This document shows, piece by piece, positions 8,356 to 16,037 of a DNA stretch of 36,967 bases (position 1 is its first letter; the number at the start of each line of letters is the position of its first letter). The stretch is from Oscillospiraceae bacterium (lineage in GTDB: Bacteria > Bacillota_A > Clostridia > Oscillospirales > Oscillospiraceae). Made by a program: the position numbers and the translations under genes. The DNA lies in assembly GCA_017398105.1 (NCBI GenBank), contig JAFQHF010000169.1:1-36967 (forward strand), read 5' to 3'. The notes under the pieces are model-generated. The model was not told the DNA's origin. It worked only from the letters and a program-made list of their open reading frames with translations, and did no database searches.

Positions 8356-9204
8356 TTACTTTCGTTTTCTTTTTCCCTTGCCATGGGTCATGCTGCCTTT
8401 GCCACGCTGGCTGATCGGGCTGTTCATGTGCTTGGACAGTTTCAGCACTTCAATCAGATTTGTAAACTGCTCCATGGTAAGCGTATCGTAGTCAATGCCA
8501 AGATTGGCAAGGAACAGACGGGCCTTCTTTTCTTGGGCGCTGCCCTTGTAGTCCATGGCATCCTGTAATTGTTTTTGCACTTCCAGAGCGGCGCAACTCT
8601 CGTCAGCTGTGGTTGCGTCCTTGCGGTGTGTATCACGAATATCACGGAGGATGCTGGTCAAGTCTTTGGAGACTACATGACCGAAATACTCATCTTCCTG
8701 CACCTGTGCCAGTTCCAATGTGCGCAGATACAAGTCCTCCTGATCGTTTCCTTTTTTCTTAATCACAGATTGCCGAACAGCTTCCATGACAGCATTCATG
8801 TCGGTGATCCGCATATCTGCAATGCGGTCAACATAGATTTCCGCATCCAGCATCATGCGCTGAAAATCTTTGTGACAGATCATTTCAGAAAGCAGCCGGT
8901 GGTTGAAGTTTCCGGAAGTTAATACAGAAATTGCATCATCACTCAAATGCAGAGCGTCCAGCTCTGTGTTTGGGTGATTTTTATTTTCTGTCAGACCCAA
9001 CAGATAGTCCGTGGAAACTCCGTAGAACTTGGCGAGTGTCAGGATTGCAAAAGGACTGATGTCTTTTGCGGTTTCATCGGATTCATATTTTCCGAGTGCA
9101 GAACGGGACAGGCCGGTGCGCTCTGCCAATTCTTCCAGCGTCAGCTTAAAATCCACAACACGCAGGTCTTTCAATCTTTCTTGAACAGTGAGTTTCGGTT
9201 GCAT
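8356..9204 (-). CDS. XRE-family transcriptional regulator
   Basis: A 282-residue protein with an N-terminal Cro/cI-type helix-turn-helix at about residues 7-70 (TLEELAERTGLSRSALGKYES, then FYGVSTDYLLG). A 200-residue helical C-terminal region of unknown fold follows, with a very basic tail (KGKRKRK). Long XRE proteins of this kind are common as central repressors of clostridial integrative elements. It is transcribed leftward, away from the mobilization genes, across a 577-bp intergenic region, as expected for a regulator controlling a divergent unit. The start has a GGAG site 7 bases upstream. Confidence 0.85.
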   Translation of the reverse strand: MQPKLTVQERLKDLRVVDFKLTLEELAERTGLSRSALGKYESDETAKDISPFAILTLAKFYGVSTDYLLGLTENKNHPNTELDALHLSDDAISVLTSGNFNHRLLSEMICHKDFQRMMLDAEIYVDRIADMRITDMNAVMEAVRQSVIKKKGNDQEDLYLRTLELAQVQEDEYFGHVVSKDLTSILRDIRDTHRKDATTADESCAALEVQKQLQDAMDYKGSAQEKKARLFLANLGIDYDTLTMEQFTNLIEVLKLSKHMNSPISQRGKGSMTHGKGKRKRK

Positions 9205-9781
9205 ATTTCATCTCCATTCCATAAGCGTGGAAATCCACGCTTTTTTACGCTCTTTTCCTACCTTTTGGACATACGGGAGAGAGCGTCTTTTTTCGCTAAA
9301 CTGTACTTGTAAATCACCAATGCACCTTGAAAACTGAATGACCGTCCGAATGGGATATGTCCCCCAGCGAAGTATCGCCACAACTGCGAAAAGCACGAGC
9401 GTACCAACGGGGAGAAAACGCCGGGAAGATCTCCGGGTAGGAACGACATTCGGGCAGAACGGCACTCAAAAATCATGGATTAAATTCAAACCATGTGAAA
9501 TCAGCGAAAAACCCACTCTTTTTGTGTTGCTATCCATACCAATGAGTGATGCACTCAACAGCGCACAGGGTACCGCATAAAATGAAGGTTTTCGTTATTT
9601 CACAAAAAGCCGCATTAAACAGTGAAAAGGGATACTGCTCCTTATGGACAGAGCATTGTTACGGAAATTCTGAGCGGAAAGCTGATTCTCCGCTTCTGTC
9701 ACGAAGCACTGTACGGCATTTGCTGTTTAACAAGCAAATTATACCATATCACGAATAAAAAAGAATGGAGGAAATGTGAAT
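9205..9781. other. 577-bp non-coding regulatory region between divergent units
   Basis: No convincing gene is visible; the open frames here lack ribosome-binding sites and family features. The region holds several hairpins: AAGCGTGG/CCACGCTT at 9223-9242, ACGCTCT with AGAGCGT followed by CTTTTTT at 9247-9293, CCGGGAAGATCTCCGGG near 9420-9437, GAGTG/CACTC at 9543-9555, and AGCGGA/TCCGCT near 9672-9694. It should contain the promoters for the XRE operon and for the mobilization unit. An operator, small RNA or replication site is possible, but I found no clear iterons. Confidence 0.5.
9223..9247 (+). terminator. Hairpin in the 5' leader of the XRE gene, terminator-like on the plus strand
   Basis: AAGCGTGG-AAAT-CCACGCTT followed by TTTT, an 8-bp perfect stem 19 bp upstream of the XRE start codon. 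On the plus strand it has the form of an intrinsic terminator. On the minus strand it would be an untranslated-leader hairpin just before the ribosome-binding site. Confidence 0.5.
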
Positions 9782-10009
9782 ATGAAGAAGAAAAAGTCTG
9801 AAAAGTATCGAAACGAGATCAAGTCCTACATTGTCCGGGCCGGTATGACTATGAGTGAAGTGGTGGATTATCTGGCGGACGAGTACGGATGGAGTAGCAG
9901 CGTTCCCAATCTGTCCGGAAAGTTGAAGCGTGGGAGCCTGCGCTACGGCGAAGCCGTGGAGTTGGCCGATGCTGTGGGTTATGACATTGTTTGGGTCAAG
10001 CGGGGGTGA
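9782..10009 (+). CDS. Small helix-turn-helix protein (DUF6471-like)
   Basis: A 75-residue basic protein with a helix-turn-helix-like core (IKSYIVRAGMTMSEVVDYLAD, then a helix ending DAVGYDIVWVKRG). It resembles the small regulators placed before relaxase genes in clostridial mobile elements, of which DUF6471 is the closest family I can name. A role as an accessory oriT-binding or regulatory protein is inferred from position. The ATG at 9782 lies 10 bases after GGAGG. A GTG at 9776 is the alternative, but only 4 bases from that site. The stop overlaps the next start (TGATG). Confidence 0.65.
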   Translation: MKKKKSEKYRNEIKSYIVRAGMTMSEVVDYLADEYGWSSSVPNLSGKLKRGSLRYGEAVELADAVGYDIVWVKRG

Positions 10010-10320
10010 TGCGGTTGCCGAATGAACAGCTGGAAAAATTGAAGCACCAGAAATATGTAGGCGAGAAAAAGCTGACCGCAGCCAAGCACCGGGAGAAGCA
10101 ATTACAGCATGAGTTGAAGCGGTTGACCCGGAGTGAGAGAACCCATCGACTCTGTACCCGTGCCGGTATGTTGGAAACTTTTCTGAGAGAACCAACGGTT
10201 CTGACCGATGATGATGTGATGGAGCTTTTGACTTTCATCTTCCACAGCGAAGCGGTGCAAAAGAAGCTGAATTTGCTGATTGAGAATCGAAAGGAAAGGT
10301 CGCAGCTGGACGGGGGCTAA
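10009..10320 (+). CDS. DUF3847 family protein
   Basis: A 103-residue protein. The basic coiled-coil N-terminus (residues 1-45) leads to the pattern LTRSERTHRLCTRAGMLETFL, then a T-D-D-x-V-M-E-L-L helix. This is characteristic of DUF3847, a family found next to MobA/MobL relaxases in Gram-positive mobile elements. The role is unproven, and relaxosome accessory protein is the common suggestion. The start overlaps the stop of the preceding gene by one base. The oriT-like palindrome begins 2 bp after its stop codon. Confidence 0.8.
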   Translation: MRLPNEQLEKLKHQKYVGEKKLTAAKHREKQLQHELKRLTRSERTHRLCTRAGMLETFLREPTVLTDDDVMELLTFIFHSEAVQKKLNLLIENRKERSQLDGG

Positions 10321-10322
10321 AA

Positions 10323-10374
10323 CCCTATTCTTGAATAGGGCGCAATTATACACCACCTAAAGATGGTGATTGCG
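10323..10374 (-). other. oriT: Putative origin of transfer (IncQ/MobQ-type oriT)
   Basis: On the minus strand an imperfect hairpin (10374-10341, CGCAAT/ATTGCG and CACCA/TGGTG stems) ends in TAATTGCG. It is followed directly by CCCT and a second perfect palindrome, CCCTATTC-TT-GAATAGGG, at 10323-10340. The stretch TAATTGCGCCCT differs by one base from the IncQ-type nic region TAAGTGCGCCCT, where a hairpin also precedes the nick. By that analogy cleavage would be near 10340/10341. It lies about 200 bp upstream of a relaxase of the matching MobQ class. The nick itself is not proven. Confidence 0.7.
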
Positions 10375-10571
10375 TCCTGCCGGAAGCCCCTTACCGGGAG
10401 TATGATGATTTCTGCAAAAGTCCTTTGCTGAAATCATCCAGAGGAAGCTGCACTTCCCCTGCGCTGGCTTTGCCAGCTACCCCTTTGTGGACTTGCCGCC
10501 CAGGAACGATTGCAGGTGCAATCATTCTTGGGCAACAAGTTGATATTTCATCGAAAGGAGGTTTGATCGAA

Positions 10572-12167
10572 ATGCCGGTTCCCCATCTGGAAATACGAAT
10601 TATTCAGAGAAGCAAAGGCAGCTCTGCCGTTGCCGGAGCCGCCTACCAAGCCGGAGAGAAGTTATTCTCTGAGTATGACCAGAAATCGAAAGATCACCGA
10701 AGAAAACAACACGAAGTGGTTTACACGGAAATCATGCTTCCTACAAATGCACCACCGGAGTATGCAGACCGGGCAACACTCTGGAACTCTGTCGAGGAGG
10801 TAGAGAAACAATGGAACTCGCAGCTTGCGAGGCGATTTGTCGTTGCCCTGCCCAAAGAAGTTCCTCTTGAAATGTGTCCGCAGATGCTACAGGAATATTG
10901 CCGAGAGCATTTCGTGTCCAAAGGAATGTGTTGTGATTTTGCAATCCATAATCCAGATCCTCCCGGACACAATCCCCATTGTCACATCATGCTGACCATG
11001 CGAGCCATTGATGAAAGCGGAAAGTGGTTGCCCAAGAGCCGAAAGGTTTATGACCTTGACGAGAACGGCGAGCGCATCCGCTTACCGTCTGGCAGATGGA
11101 AAAGTCACAAGGAAGATACTGTTGATTGGAACGAACAGTATCATGCCGAAGAATGGAGACACGGATGGGAAGTCATTCAGAATAAATATCTGGAGCTTGC
11201 CGGAAGTGCCGAGCGTGTGGATATGCGTTCCTATGAACGGCAGGGCGTTGATGTGATCCCGACAGTACACATGGGAGCCGCCGTGTCTGCTCTGGAACGC
11301 AAGGGCATTGAAACCAACATCGGCAATCTCAACCGGGATATCAAAGCCGCAAACCGCATGATGAACGCTATCCGTAGCACCATCAAAAATCTGCGAAACT
11401 GGATTTCTGATATTCTGGAAGCTACCAAAGAAGCCTTTGCAGAAATGGAAGCCGAAAAGAAAAATGCTTCGCCCGCTCTCTCCAATCTGCTCCGTGATTA
11501 TATGAATCTGCGGAAGGTAGAGCGCAGTGACTGGTCGAGGTATGGACAGCAGAAAGGCGCATCTGATGATCTGAAAGCTGTCTCCAAGGCTGTGGTCTAT
11601 TTGAAGGAGCATGAACTTTTTACTCTGGAAGATTTGGACACTGCCCTGCAAGGCGTGAACGAGAAAGCCAGAGCCATCAATGCTGATATGAAGAAAGCAT
11701 CTGCCCGTATGAAAGTCATTACCGGCATTCAGACCGCCGTGGCAGACTGCCAGACCCACAAAGCAGTCCACGACAAGTATATCAAAATCGGTTGGAAAAC
11801 AAGACAAGCTGCCTTTGTCGAAAAGCATAAGGACGAGCTGACTGCCTACAACAAGGCGTACCGCACTCTGAAAAAGCATGGTGTTGATTTGAATGTAAAT
11901 CTGGATGCCCTGCAAACAGAATACGACGGTCTGAAAGCGACCCACGCCGAGCTTGCCGGACAGCTTGCTACCGTCAAAGAGGAATTGCAGCCAATGAGAG
12001 ATATTCGCTACTGGGTCGGTAAAGTCCTCACGCCAGAACAGGAAGTTGAGAAGAAGTCCGAACCGAAGCACTCGCCGTCTGAGCAAATCAAGTTCTATCA
12101 GGAACAGGAAAAGCAGAAACAGGAGCAGAAATCTCCGCAGCACAAAAATCAGAATATGGAACTCTAA
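10572..12167 (+). CDS. mobA: MobA/MobL family relaxase (MobQ class)
   Basis: A 531-residue mobilization relaxase, which nicks oriT and pilots single-stranded DNA during conjugation. The N-terminal 220 residues fit the MobA_MobL domain: SSAVAGAAYQAGE near residue 20 and the metal-binding HUH-type triad H133, H136, H138 (HNPHCHIML). The C-terminal 300 residues are a long helical, coiled-coil-rich tail, as is usual in Gram-positive MobQ proteins. The ATG at 10572 follows a perfect AAAGGAGG by about 10 bases. The in-frame extension back to 10425 runs over the leader and is not coding-like. The element has no transfer channel of its own, so this protein would act with a helper system. Confidence 0.9.
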   Translation: MPVPHLEIRIIQRSKGSSAVAGAAYQAGEKLFSEYDQKSKDHRRKQHEVVYTEIMLPTNAPPEYADRATLWNSVEEVEKQWNSQLARRFVVALPKEVPLEMCPQMLQEYCREHFVSKGMCCDFAIHNPDPPGHNPHCHIMLTMRAIDESGKWLPKSRKVYDLDENGERIRLPSGRWKSHKEDTVDWNEQYHAEEWRHGWEVIQNKYLELAGSAERVDMRSYERQGVDVIPTVHMGAAVSALERKGIETNIGNLNRDIKAANRMMNAIRSTIKNLRNWISDILEATKEAFAEMEAEKKNASPALSNLLRDYMNLRKVERSDWSRYGQQKGASDDLKAVSKAVVYLKEHELFTLEDLDTALQGVNEKARAINADMKKASARMKVITGIQTAVADCQTHKAVHDKYIKIGWKTRQAAFVEKHKDELTAYNKAYRTLKKHGVDLNVNLDALQTEYDGLKATHAELAGQLATVKEELQPMRDIRYWVGKVLTPEQEVEKKSEPKHSPSEQIKFYQEQEKQKQEQKSPQHKNQNMEL

Positions 12168-12233
12168 CAGGCACTTGCTGTTTTCTCTGCGAAAATGTCA
12201 GGTGCCTTTGTTGTTCCTCGAAAGGAGGATGCG

Positions 12234-12905
12234 ATGAATGTATTTGAAGCGGTCAAGCAGACCGTTACAACCCGACAGGCGGCAGAGAATTACGGCATCC
12301 ATGTCAACCGGGCAGGAAAAGCCAACTGCCCTTTTCACAATGATCGGACACCCAGCATGAAAGTGGACAAGCGGTTCCATTGCTTCGGCTGCGGTGCCGA
12401 TGGAGATGTGATTGATTTTACCGCACAGTTATACGGGTTAGATGCAAAGTCCGCCGCCGAAAAACTGGCTGTGGACTTTCAAATCCCTTACACGCATCAC
12501 AAGAGAAAGGAAATGGTGATAAGGCCTATCAGAGAAAAATCGGAGGAGCAAATGTACCGGGAACTGGAAGCCAGGTGCTTCTGGGTATTATCAGATTATT
12601 TTCACTTGCTCCGGCATTGGGAACGGGCATACGCCCCGAAACCGGAGGATGAAACATGGCATCCATTGTTTGTGGAAGCCTTGCAAAAGAAAGACCACAT
12701 TGAATATTTACTGGATGTACTGCTGTACGATTCCATCGAGGAGCGTGCGGCGCTTATAAAAGATTACGGAAAGGAAGTGATGAAACTTGAACGGCGATTA
12801 TCAGAACTTGGCACCGGAGCTGAGAGAGAATTTGAAGATGCTGGCAGAGATCCGGCTCTGCCAGACCCCGGAGGAAGTCAGGGAGCTTCTGGAGGTGAAC
12901 GATAA
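12234..12905 (+). CDS. CHC2 zinc-finger primase-like protein
   Basis: A 223-residue protein with a DnaG-type CHC2 zinc finger near residues 30-60 (CPFH, then FHCFGCG, then GDVIDF), which normally contacts single-stranded DNA during primer synthesis. The catalytic TOPRIM domain of full primases is missing. It may therefore act as a DNA-binding replication initiator together with the helicase-like protein downstream. The ATG at 12234 follows AAAGGAGG. The last 40 codons overlap the next gene in another frame and are Gly/Pro/Glu-rich. This suggests the functional protein ends before them or that the start of the next gene is later than annotated. Confidence 0.8.
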   Translation: MNVFEAVKQTVTTRQAAENYGIHVNRAGKANCPFHNDRTPSMKVDKRFHCFGCGADGDVIDFTAQLYGLDAKSAAEKLAVDFQIPYTHHKRKEMVIRPIREKSEEQMYRELEARCFWVLSDYFHLLRHWERAYAPKPEDETWHPLFVEALQKKDHIEYLLDVLLYDSIEERAALIKDYGKEVMKLERRLSELGTGAEREFEDAGRDPALPDPGGSQGASGGER

Positions 12906-14178
12906 AGGGCAGGTGAAAAACACCATGCAGAATGTGTATCAGGTCTTTCAGTCTGACCCGGTACTGCATGGAGCTATCGGCTATAACATCCTCACCGGGC
13001 GCATTGACATCTGCAAGCCCCTGTGGTGGGAACGCACCACATCTGCCATGAGCGACACGGATTTCAACTACCTTATGCTGTATCTGGAAAAACGATACGG
13101 GCTGAACAACGAAAACCGCATTCGCAGGGCGCTGACGGTGGTTGCGCACCAGAACCAGTACCACCCGATTCGAGAGTATCTGAACCGCCTGGAATGGGAT
13201 GGAAAAGAGCGCATCCCCTATGTGCTTCATCACTTCCTGGGCGCAGAAATCTGTGCGTATGGCACCGAAGTTATGCGGCTGTTTCTGCTGGGAGCCATTC
13301 ACCGGGTATTCAGACCGGGCTGCAAGTTTGAACTGATGCTCTGTCTGGTAGGCGGACAGGGAGCCGGTAAATCGACTTTCTTTCGCTTTCTGGCGTGTAA
13401 AGATGAATGGTTTTCCGATGACCTGAAAAAGATTGATGACGACAATGTGTTCCGTAAGATGCAGGGACACTGGATCATAGAAATGTCGGAGATGATTGCT
13501 ACAGCAAACGCACGGAGCATCGAGGATATTAAATCGTTTCTGAGCCGATCCAAGGAAACCTATAAGGTTCCCTATGCAACGGAGCCAGAGGACAGGCTTC
13601 GGCAATGTGTGTTCGGCGGCACATCCAATGCGCTGGACTTTTTGCCCCTTGACCGCAGCGGAAACCGCCGCTTTTTGCCCGTCATGGTACATCCCGAACA
13701 GGCAGAGGTACACATTCTGGAAGATGAAGCAGCATCCCGGCGCTATATGGATCAGCTGTGGGCAGAAGCCATGACCCTTTACCGGCGAGGAAAGGTACAG
13801 CTGAAGCTGTCTAAAGAAATGAACGAGCAGCTGGTTCTCCTGCAAAAGCAGTTCATGCCGGAGGACACCAAGGTGGGCGTGATACAGGCATTTCTGGATG
13901 ATTTTGATGGAGATATGGTCTGTTCCAAACTTCTCCATCACGAAGCTCTGGGACGCTTTGACGAGCCGAAATCGTGGGAAATACGGGAGATCAACGAGAT
14001 TATGAACCAGTCCGTGACAGGCTGGATTCCTTATCCCAATCCCAGAAGCTATAAGAAGTATGGCAAGCAAAGGGGCTGGATGCGTGGAAACGAAACGGTG
14101 GAAACCGGGACAAGCCCGTTAGATGGTTTTCGTGAACTGACCGAGGAAGAATGCAATCAAATGGAACTGCCGTTTTGA
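12787..14178 (+). CDS. VapE-like helicase / virulence-associated E family protein
   Basis: A protein of 463 residues from a TTG at 12787. It matches the virulence-associated E family of SF3-like AAA+ ATPases, used for replication by phage satellites and integrative elements. The P-loop GGQGAGKST is at residues 189-197, and a Walker B-like strand with acidic residues (HWIIEMSEM) follows about 45 residues later. An arginine-rich sensor stretch (DRSGNRRFLPV) and an ExPF-type C-terminal end are also present. The TTG start overlaps the primase-like gene by 119 bp and has a GGAAG site. The ATG at 12838 is an alternative that reduces the overlap. Together with the CHC2 protein it probably allows replication of the excised circle. 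Confidence 0.85.
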   Translation: MNGDYQNLAPELRENLKMLAEIRLCQTPEEVRELLEVNDKGQVKNTMQNVYQVFQSDPVLHGAIGYNILTGRIDICKPLWWERTTSAMSDTDFNYLMLYLEKRYGLNNENRIRRALTVVAHQNQYHPIREYLNRLEWDGKERIPYVLHHFLGAEICAYGTEVMRLFLLGAIHRVFRPGCKFELMLCLVGGQGAGKSTFFRFLACKDEWFSDDLKKIDDDNVFRKMQGHWIIEMSEMIATANARSIEDIKSFLSRSKETYKVPYATEPEDRLRQCVFGGTSNALDFLPLDRSGNRRFLPVMVHPEQAEVHILEDEAASRRYMDQLWAEAMTLYRRGKVQLKLSKEMNEQLVLLQKQFMPEDTKVGVIQAFLDDFDGDMVCSKLLHHEALGRFDEPKSWEIREINEIMNQSVTGWIPYPNPRSYKKYGKQRGWMRGNETVETGTSPLDGFRELTEEECNQMELPF

Positions 14179-14234
14179 GAAAGGAGACTGGTTTCCTGTT
14201 TTATATCCAATCCGTTGCCATATCGGTTTCCGGG

Positions 14235-14261
14235 AAAAGCCTTGTTCTGCAAGGCTTTTTC
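14235..14261 (+). terminator. Terminator after the replication genes
   Basis: AAAGCCTTG-TTCTG-CAAGGCTTTTT, a 9-bp stem running into the T-tract, 57 bp after the VapE stop codon. It separates the mobilization and replication unit from the excision genes. Confidence 0.85.
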
Positions 14262-14405
14262 TTCTCTGGAAACGAAAGCAACAAAGAAATTCAAGAAAAA
14301 CCAAAATAGCTAAGACAACTGCCGCAAGGAGAAATCTGATTTTTAGAAGTCAGTTTCCGGTTTCTGTTTCCGGTTCTCCCTTGTCCGGCTTTAGGAGGTA
14401 TTGAA

Positions 14406-14465
14406 ATGAACGCAGCACAGAAAAACGCAGGGTTTGGAAAGACCTATCCCTGCACAACGAATTGA
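14406..14465 (+). CDS. Possible 19-residue leader peptide upstream of xis
   Basis: A short open frame of 19 codons with a very good ribosome-binding site (TAGGAGG, 6 bases before the ATG). It ends 19 bp before the excisionase start and 5 bp before the excisionase ribosome-binding site. The peptide is polar and has no recognised family. It could be a translated leader that controls xis expression, or chance. The strong ribosome-binding site is the only direct support. Confidence 0.35.
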   Translation: MNAAQKNAGFGKTYPCTTN

Positions 14466-14484
14466 TATATGGAGGTAAATGCCT

Positions 14485-14718
14485 ATGGCGAATAGCAAGA
14501 GTAATGCAAGTGAGAAGAACTATTTTGACATTCCGGTATGGCGCAGATACACGCTGACCATTGAAGAAGCCGCTGGCTACTATCACATCGGTGAAGGGAA
14601 ACTGCGGATGCTGATCGACCAGAATCCACATGAAGATTTCTATGTTATGAACGGAAATCGGGCGCTGATCAAGCGGGAGAAGTTCGAGCGGTATCTGGAT
14701 CAGGCTACCGCTGTGTAA
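14485..14718 (+). CDS. xis: Excisionase (Tn916 Xis-like)
   Basis: A 77-residue protein with a winged helix-turn-helix fold of the Tn916 excisionase type: YTLTIEEAAGYYHIGEGKLRMLIDQNP, then a beta wing (FYVMNGNRALIKREKFERYL). Excisionase bends the element ends and directs the integrase toward excision. The second ATG (14485) is chosen because GGAGG lies 9 bases before it; the first ATG, at 14479, is only 3 bases from that site. It lies 112 bp upstream of the integrase, as in Tn916-like modules, with hairpins between the two. Confidence 0.85.
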   Translation: MANSKSNASEKNYFDIPVWRRYTLTIEEAAGYYHIGEGKLRMLIDQNPHEDFYVMNGNRALIKREKFERYLDQATAV

Positions 14719-14726
14719 AAAATAAT

Positions 14727-14745
14727 ACGGCAGACCTGCCGTTTT
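14727..14745 (+). terminator. Short terminator hairpin after xis
   Basis: ACGGCAG-AC-CTGCCGTTTT just after the xis stop codon. The loop is only two bases, so it could fold as a slightly shorter stem. It may lower read-through from xis into the integrase. Confidence 0.55.
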
Positions 14746-14763
14746 CACATGATACAACTATAC

Positions 14764-14809
14764 GGAGAGCCAAATTTGTGATATGATGTTATCGCAAGTC
14801 TGGCTCTCC
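14764..14809 (+). promoter_or_regulatory. Integrase leader hairpin with embedded extended -10 promoter
   Basis: GGAGAGCCA at 14764-14772 pairs perfectly with TGGCTCTCC at 14801-14809 across a 28-bp loop. Inside the loop is TGATATGAT, an extended -10 (TATGAT at 14782-14787). A transcript starting there would leave the left arm out of the mRNA. A read-through transcript from xis would contain both arms and could fold next to the int ribosome-binding site. The layout suggests different int translation from the two transcripts; this is inferred. Confidence 0.45.
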
Positions 14810-14830
14810 TTTCTTGAAAGGAGAGATTCC

Positions 14831-16030
14831 ATGAGCGAAAAAAGACGAGACAATCGAAACCGGATTTTGCGTGAAGGCGAATACCAGCGTACAGATGGGA
14901 GGTATCGTTACCGATATATTGACGAGGACGGCAAGGAAAAGAATGTATACAGTTGGCGTTTGGACAAGAACGATCCGACACCCAAGGGCAAGAAGCGAGA
15001 GCTTTCGCTGAGAGAGAAGGAAAAACAGATTCAGGCAGATCTGTTTGACCACATTGTTACCAATGGTGGTAATTATACGGTAGTTGAACTGGTAGAAAAG
15101 TATGTGTCTTTGAAAACCGGAGTGAGCCACAACACCCGTGCAGGATATAAGACCGTGATCAATATCCTGAAGAAAGAAGCTTTTGGAAAGCAGCGCATTG
15201 ACAAGGTTCGCCTGTCCGATGCGAAAGCATGGCTGATTAAGCTTCAGCAGGTGGATGGCAGAGGGTACAGTTCCATTCACTCCATCAGAGGTGTTCTGAG
15301 ACCGGCTTTTCAGTTGGCAGTGGATGATGACCTGATCCGTAAGAATCCCTTTGGATTTGAACTGGCATCGGTGATCGTAAATGATTCTGTTACCAGAGAA
15401 GCAATCACTCGAAAGCAGGAGCGTGAACTTCTGAAATTTATCAAGGAAGATAAGCATTTCTGCCGATACTACGATGCGATTTATATTCTCTTTAACACAG
15501 GGCTGCGTATCTCGGAATTTTGTGGATTGACCTTTTCCGATATCGAGTTCGATCAGAATCGCATCAAGGTTGACCATCAGTTGCAGAGAACATCGCAGAT
15601 GCAGTATGTGATCCAGGACCCCAAGACGGAAAGTGGTATCCGCTATGTGCCGATGAGTGAGGAAGTGGTGGCGTGTTTCCGCCGTATTCTCGCCAATCGT
15701 GTGGCACCGAAAGTGGAGCCGATGGTGGATGGATATGCCGGCTTCCTGTTCCTGGACAAGAACGACAGACCGATGGTTGCGCTGCACTGGGAGAAATACC
15801 TGCAGCACATTGTCGAGAAGTACAACAAGATCTACCGCATCCAGATGCCCAAAGTAACCCCTCATGTATGCAGACACACCTTCTGTTCCAATATGGCGAA
15901 ATCCGGAATGAACCCTAAGACATTGCAGTATATCATGGGCCATTCGGACATCAGCGTGACGCTGAACGTCTACACCCATGTGCAGTTCGATGACGCACAG
16001 GCAGAGCTGCTTCGAGTAGCGGAAGCCTGA
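14831..16030 (+). CDS. int: Tn916-like tyrosine integrase
   Basis: A 399-residue tyrosine recombinase that catalyses integration and, with Xis, excision. The N-terminal 70 residues resemble the Tn916 arm-binding domain. A SAM-like core-binding domain follows at about 80-180, then the catalytic domain. The catalytic residues are visible in order: Arg in GLRISE, the HVCRH box, the GHSD histidine and the NVYTH tyrosine near the C-terminus. The ATG at 14831 follows AAAGGAGAG. The in-frame ATG at 14783 is rejected because it lies inside the leader hairpin. It is the last gene before the right attachment site. Confidence 0.93.
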   Translation: MSEKRRDNRNRILREGEYQRTDGRYRYRYIDEDGKEKNVYSWRLDKNDPTPKGKKRELSLREKEKQIQADLFDHIVTNGGNYTVVELVEKYVSLKTGVSHNTRAGYKTVINILKKEAFGKQRIDKVRLSDAKAWLIKLQQVDGRGYSSIHSIRGVLRPAFQLAVDDDLIRKNPFGFELASVIVNDSVTREAITRKQERELLKFIKEDKHFCRYYDAIYILFNTGLRISEFCGLTFSDIEFDQNRIKVDHQLQRTSQMQYVIQDPKTESGIRYVPMSEEVVACFRRILANRVAPKVEPMVDGYAGFLFLDKNDRPMVALHWEKYLQHIVEKYNKIYRIQMPKVTPHVCRHTFCSNMAKSGMNPKTLQYIMGHSDISVTLNVYTHVQFDDAQAELLRVAEA

Positions 16031-16037
16031 GATACCC

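Noticed and set aside
9338..9580. 80-codon plus-strand frame in the regulatory region
   Set aside because: It has no ribosome-binding site, its composition is unlike its neighbours and no family features are seen. It overlaps several hairpins.
10425..10571. N-terminal extension of the relaxase
   Set aside because: It is in frame, but the residues do not resemble the MobA/MobL start, and a perfect AAAGGAGG precedes the ATG at 10572.
12234..12905. Full DnaG primase broken by a frameshift
   Set aside because: Stand-alone CHC2 proteins followed by VapE-like helicases are a common arrangement in such elements, and the downstream frame has no TOPRIM motif.
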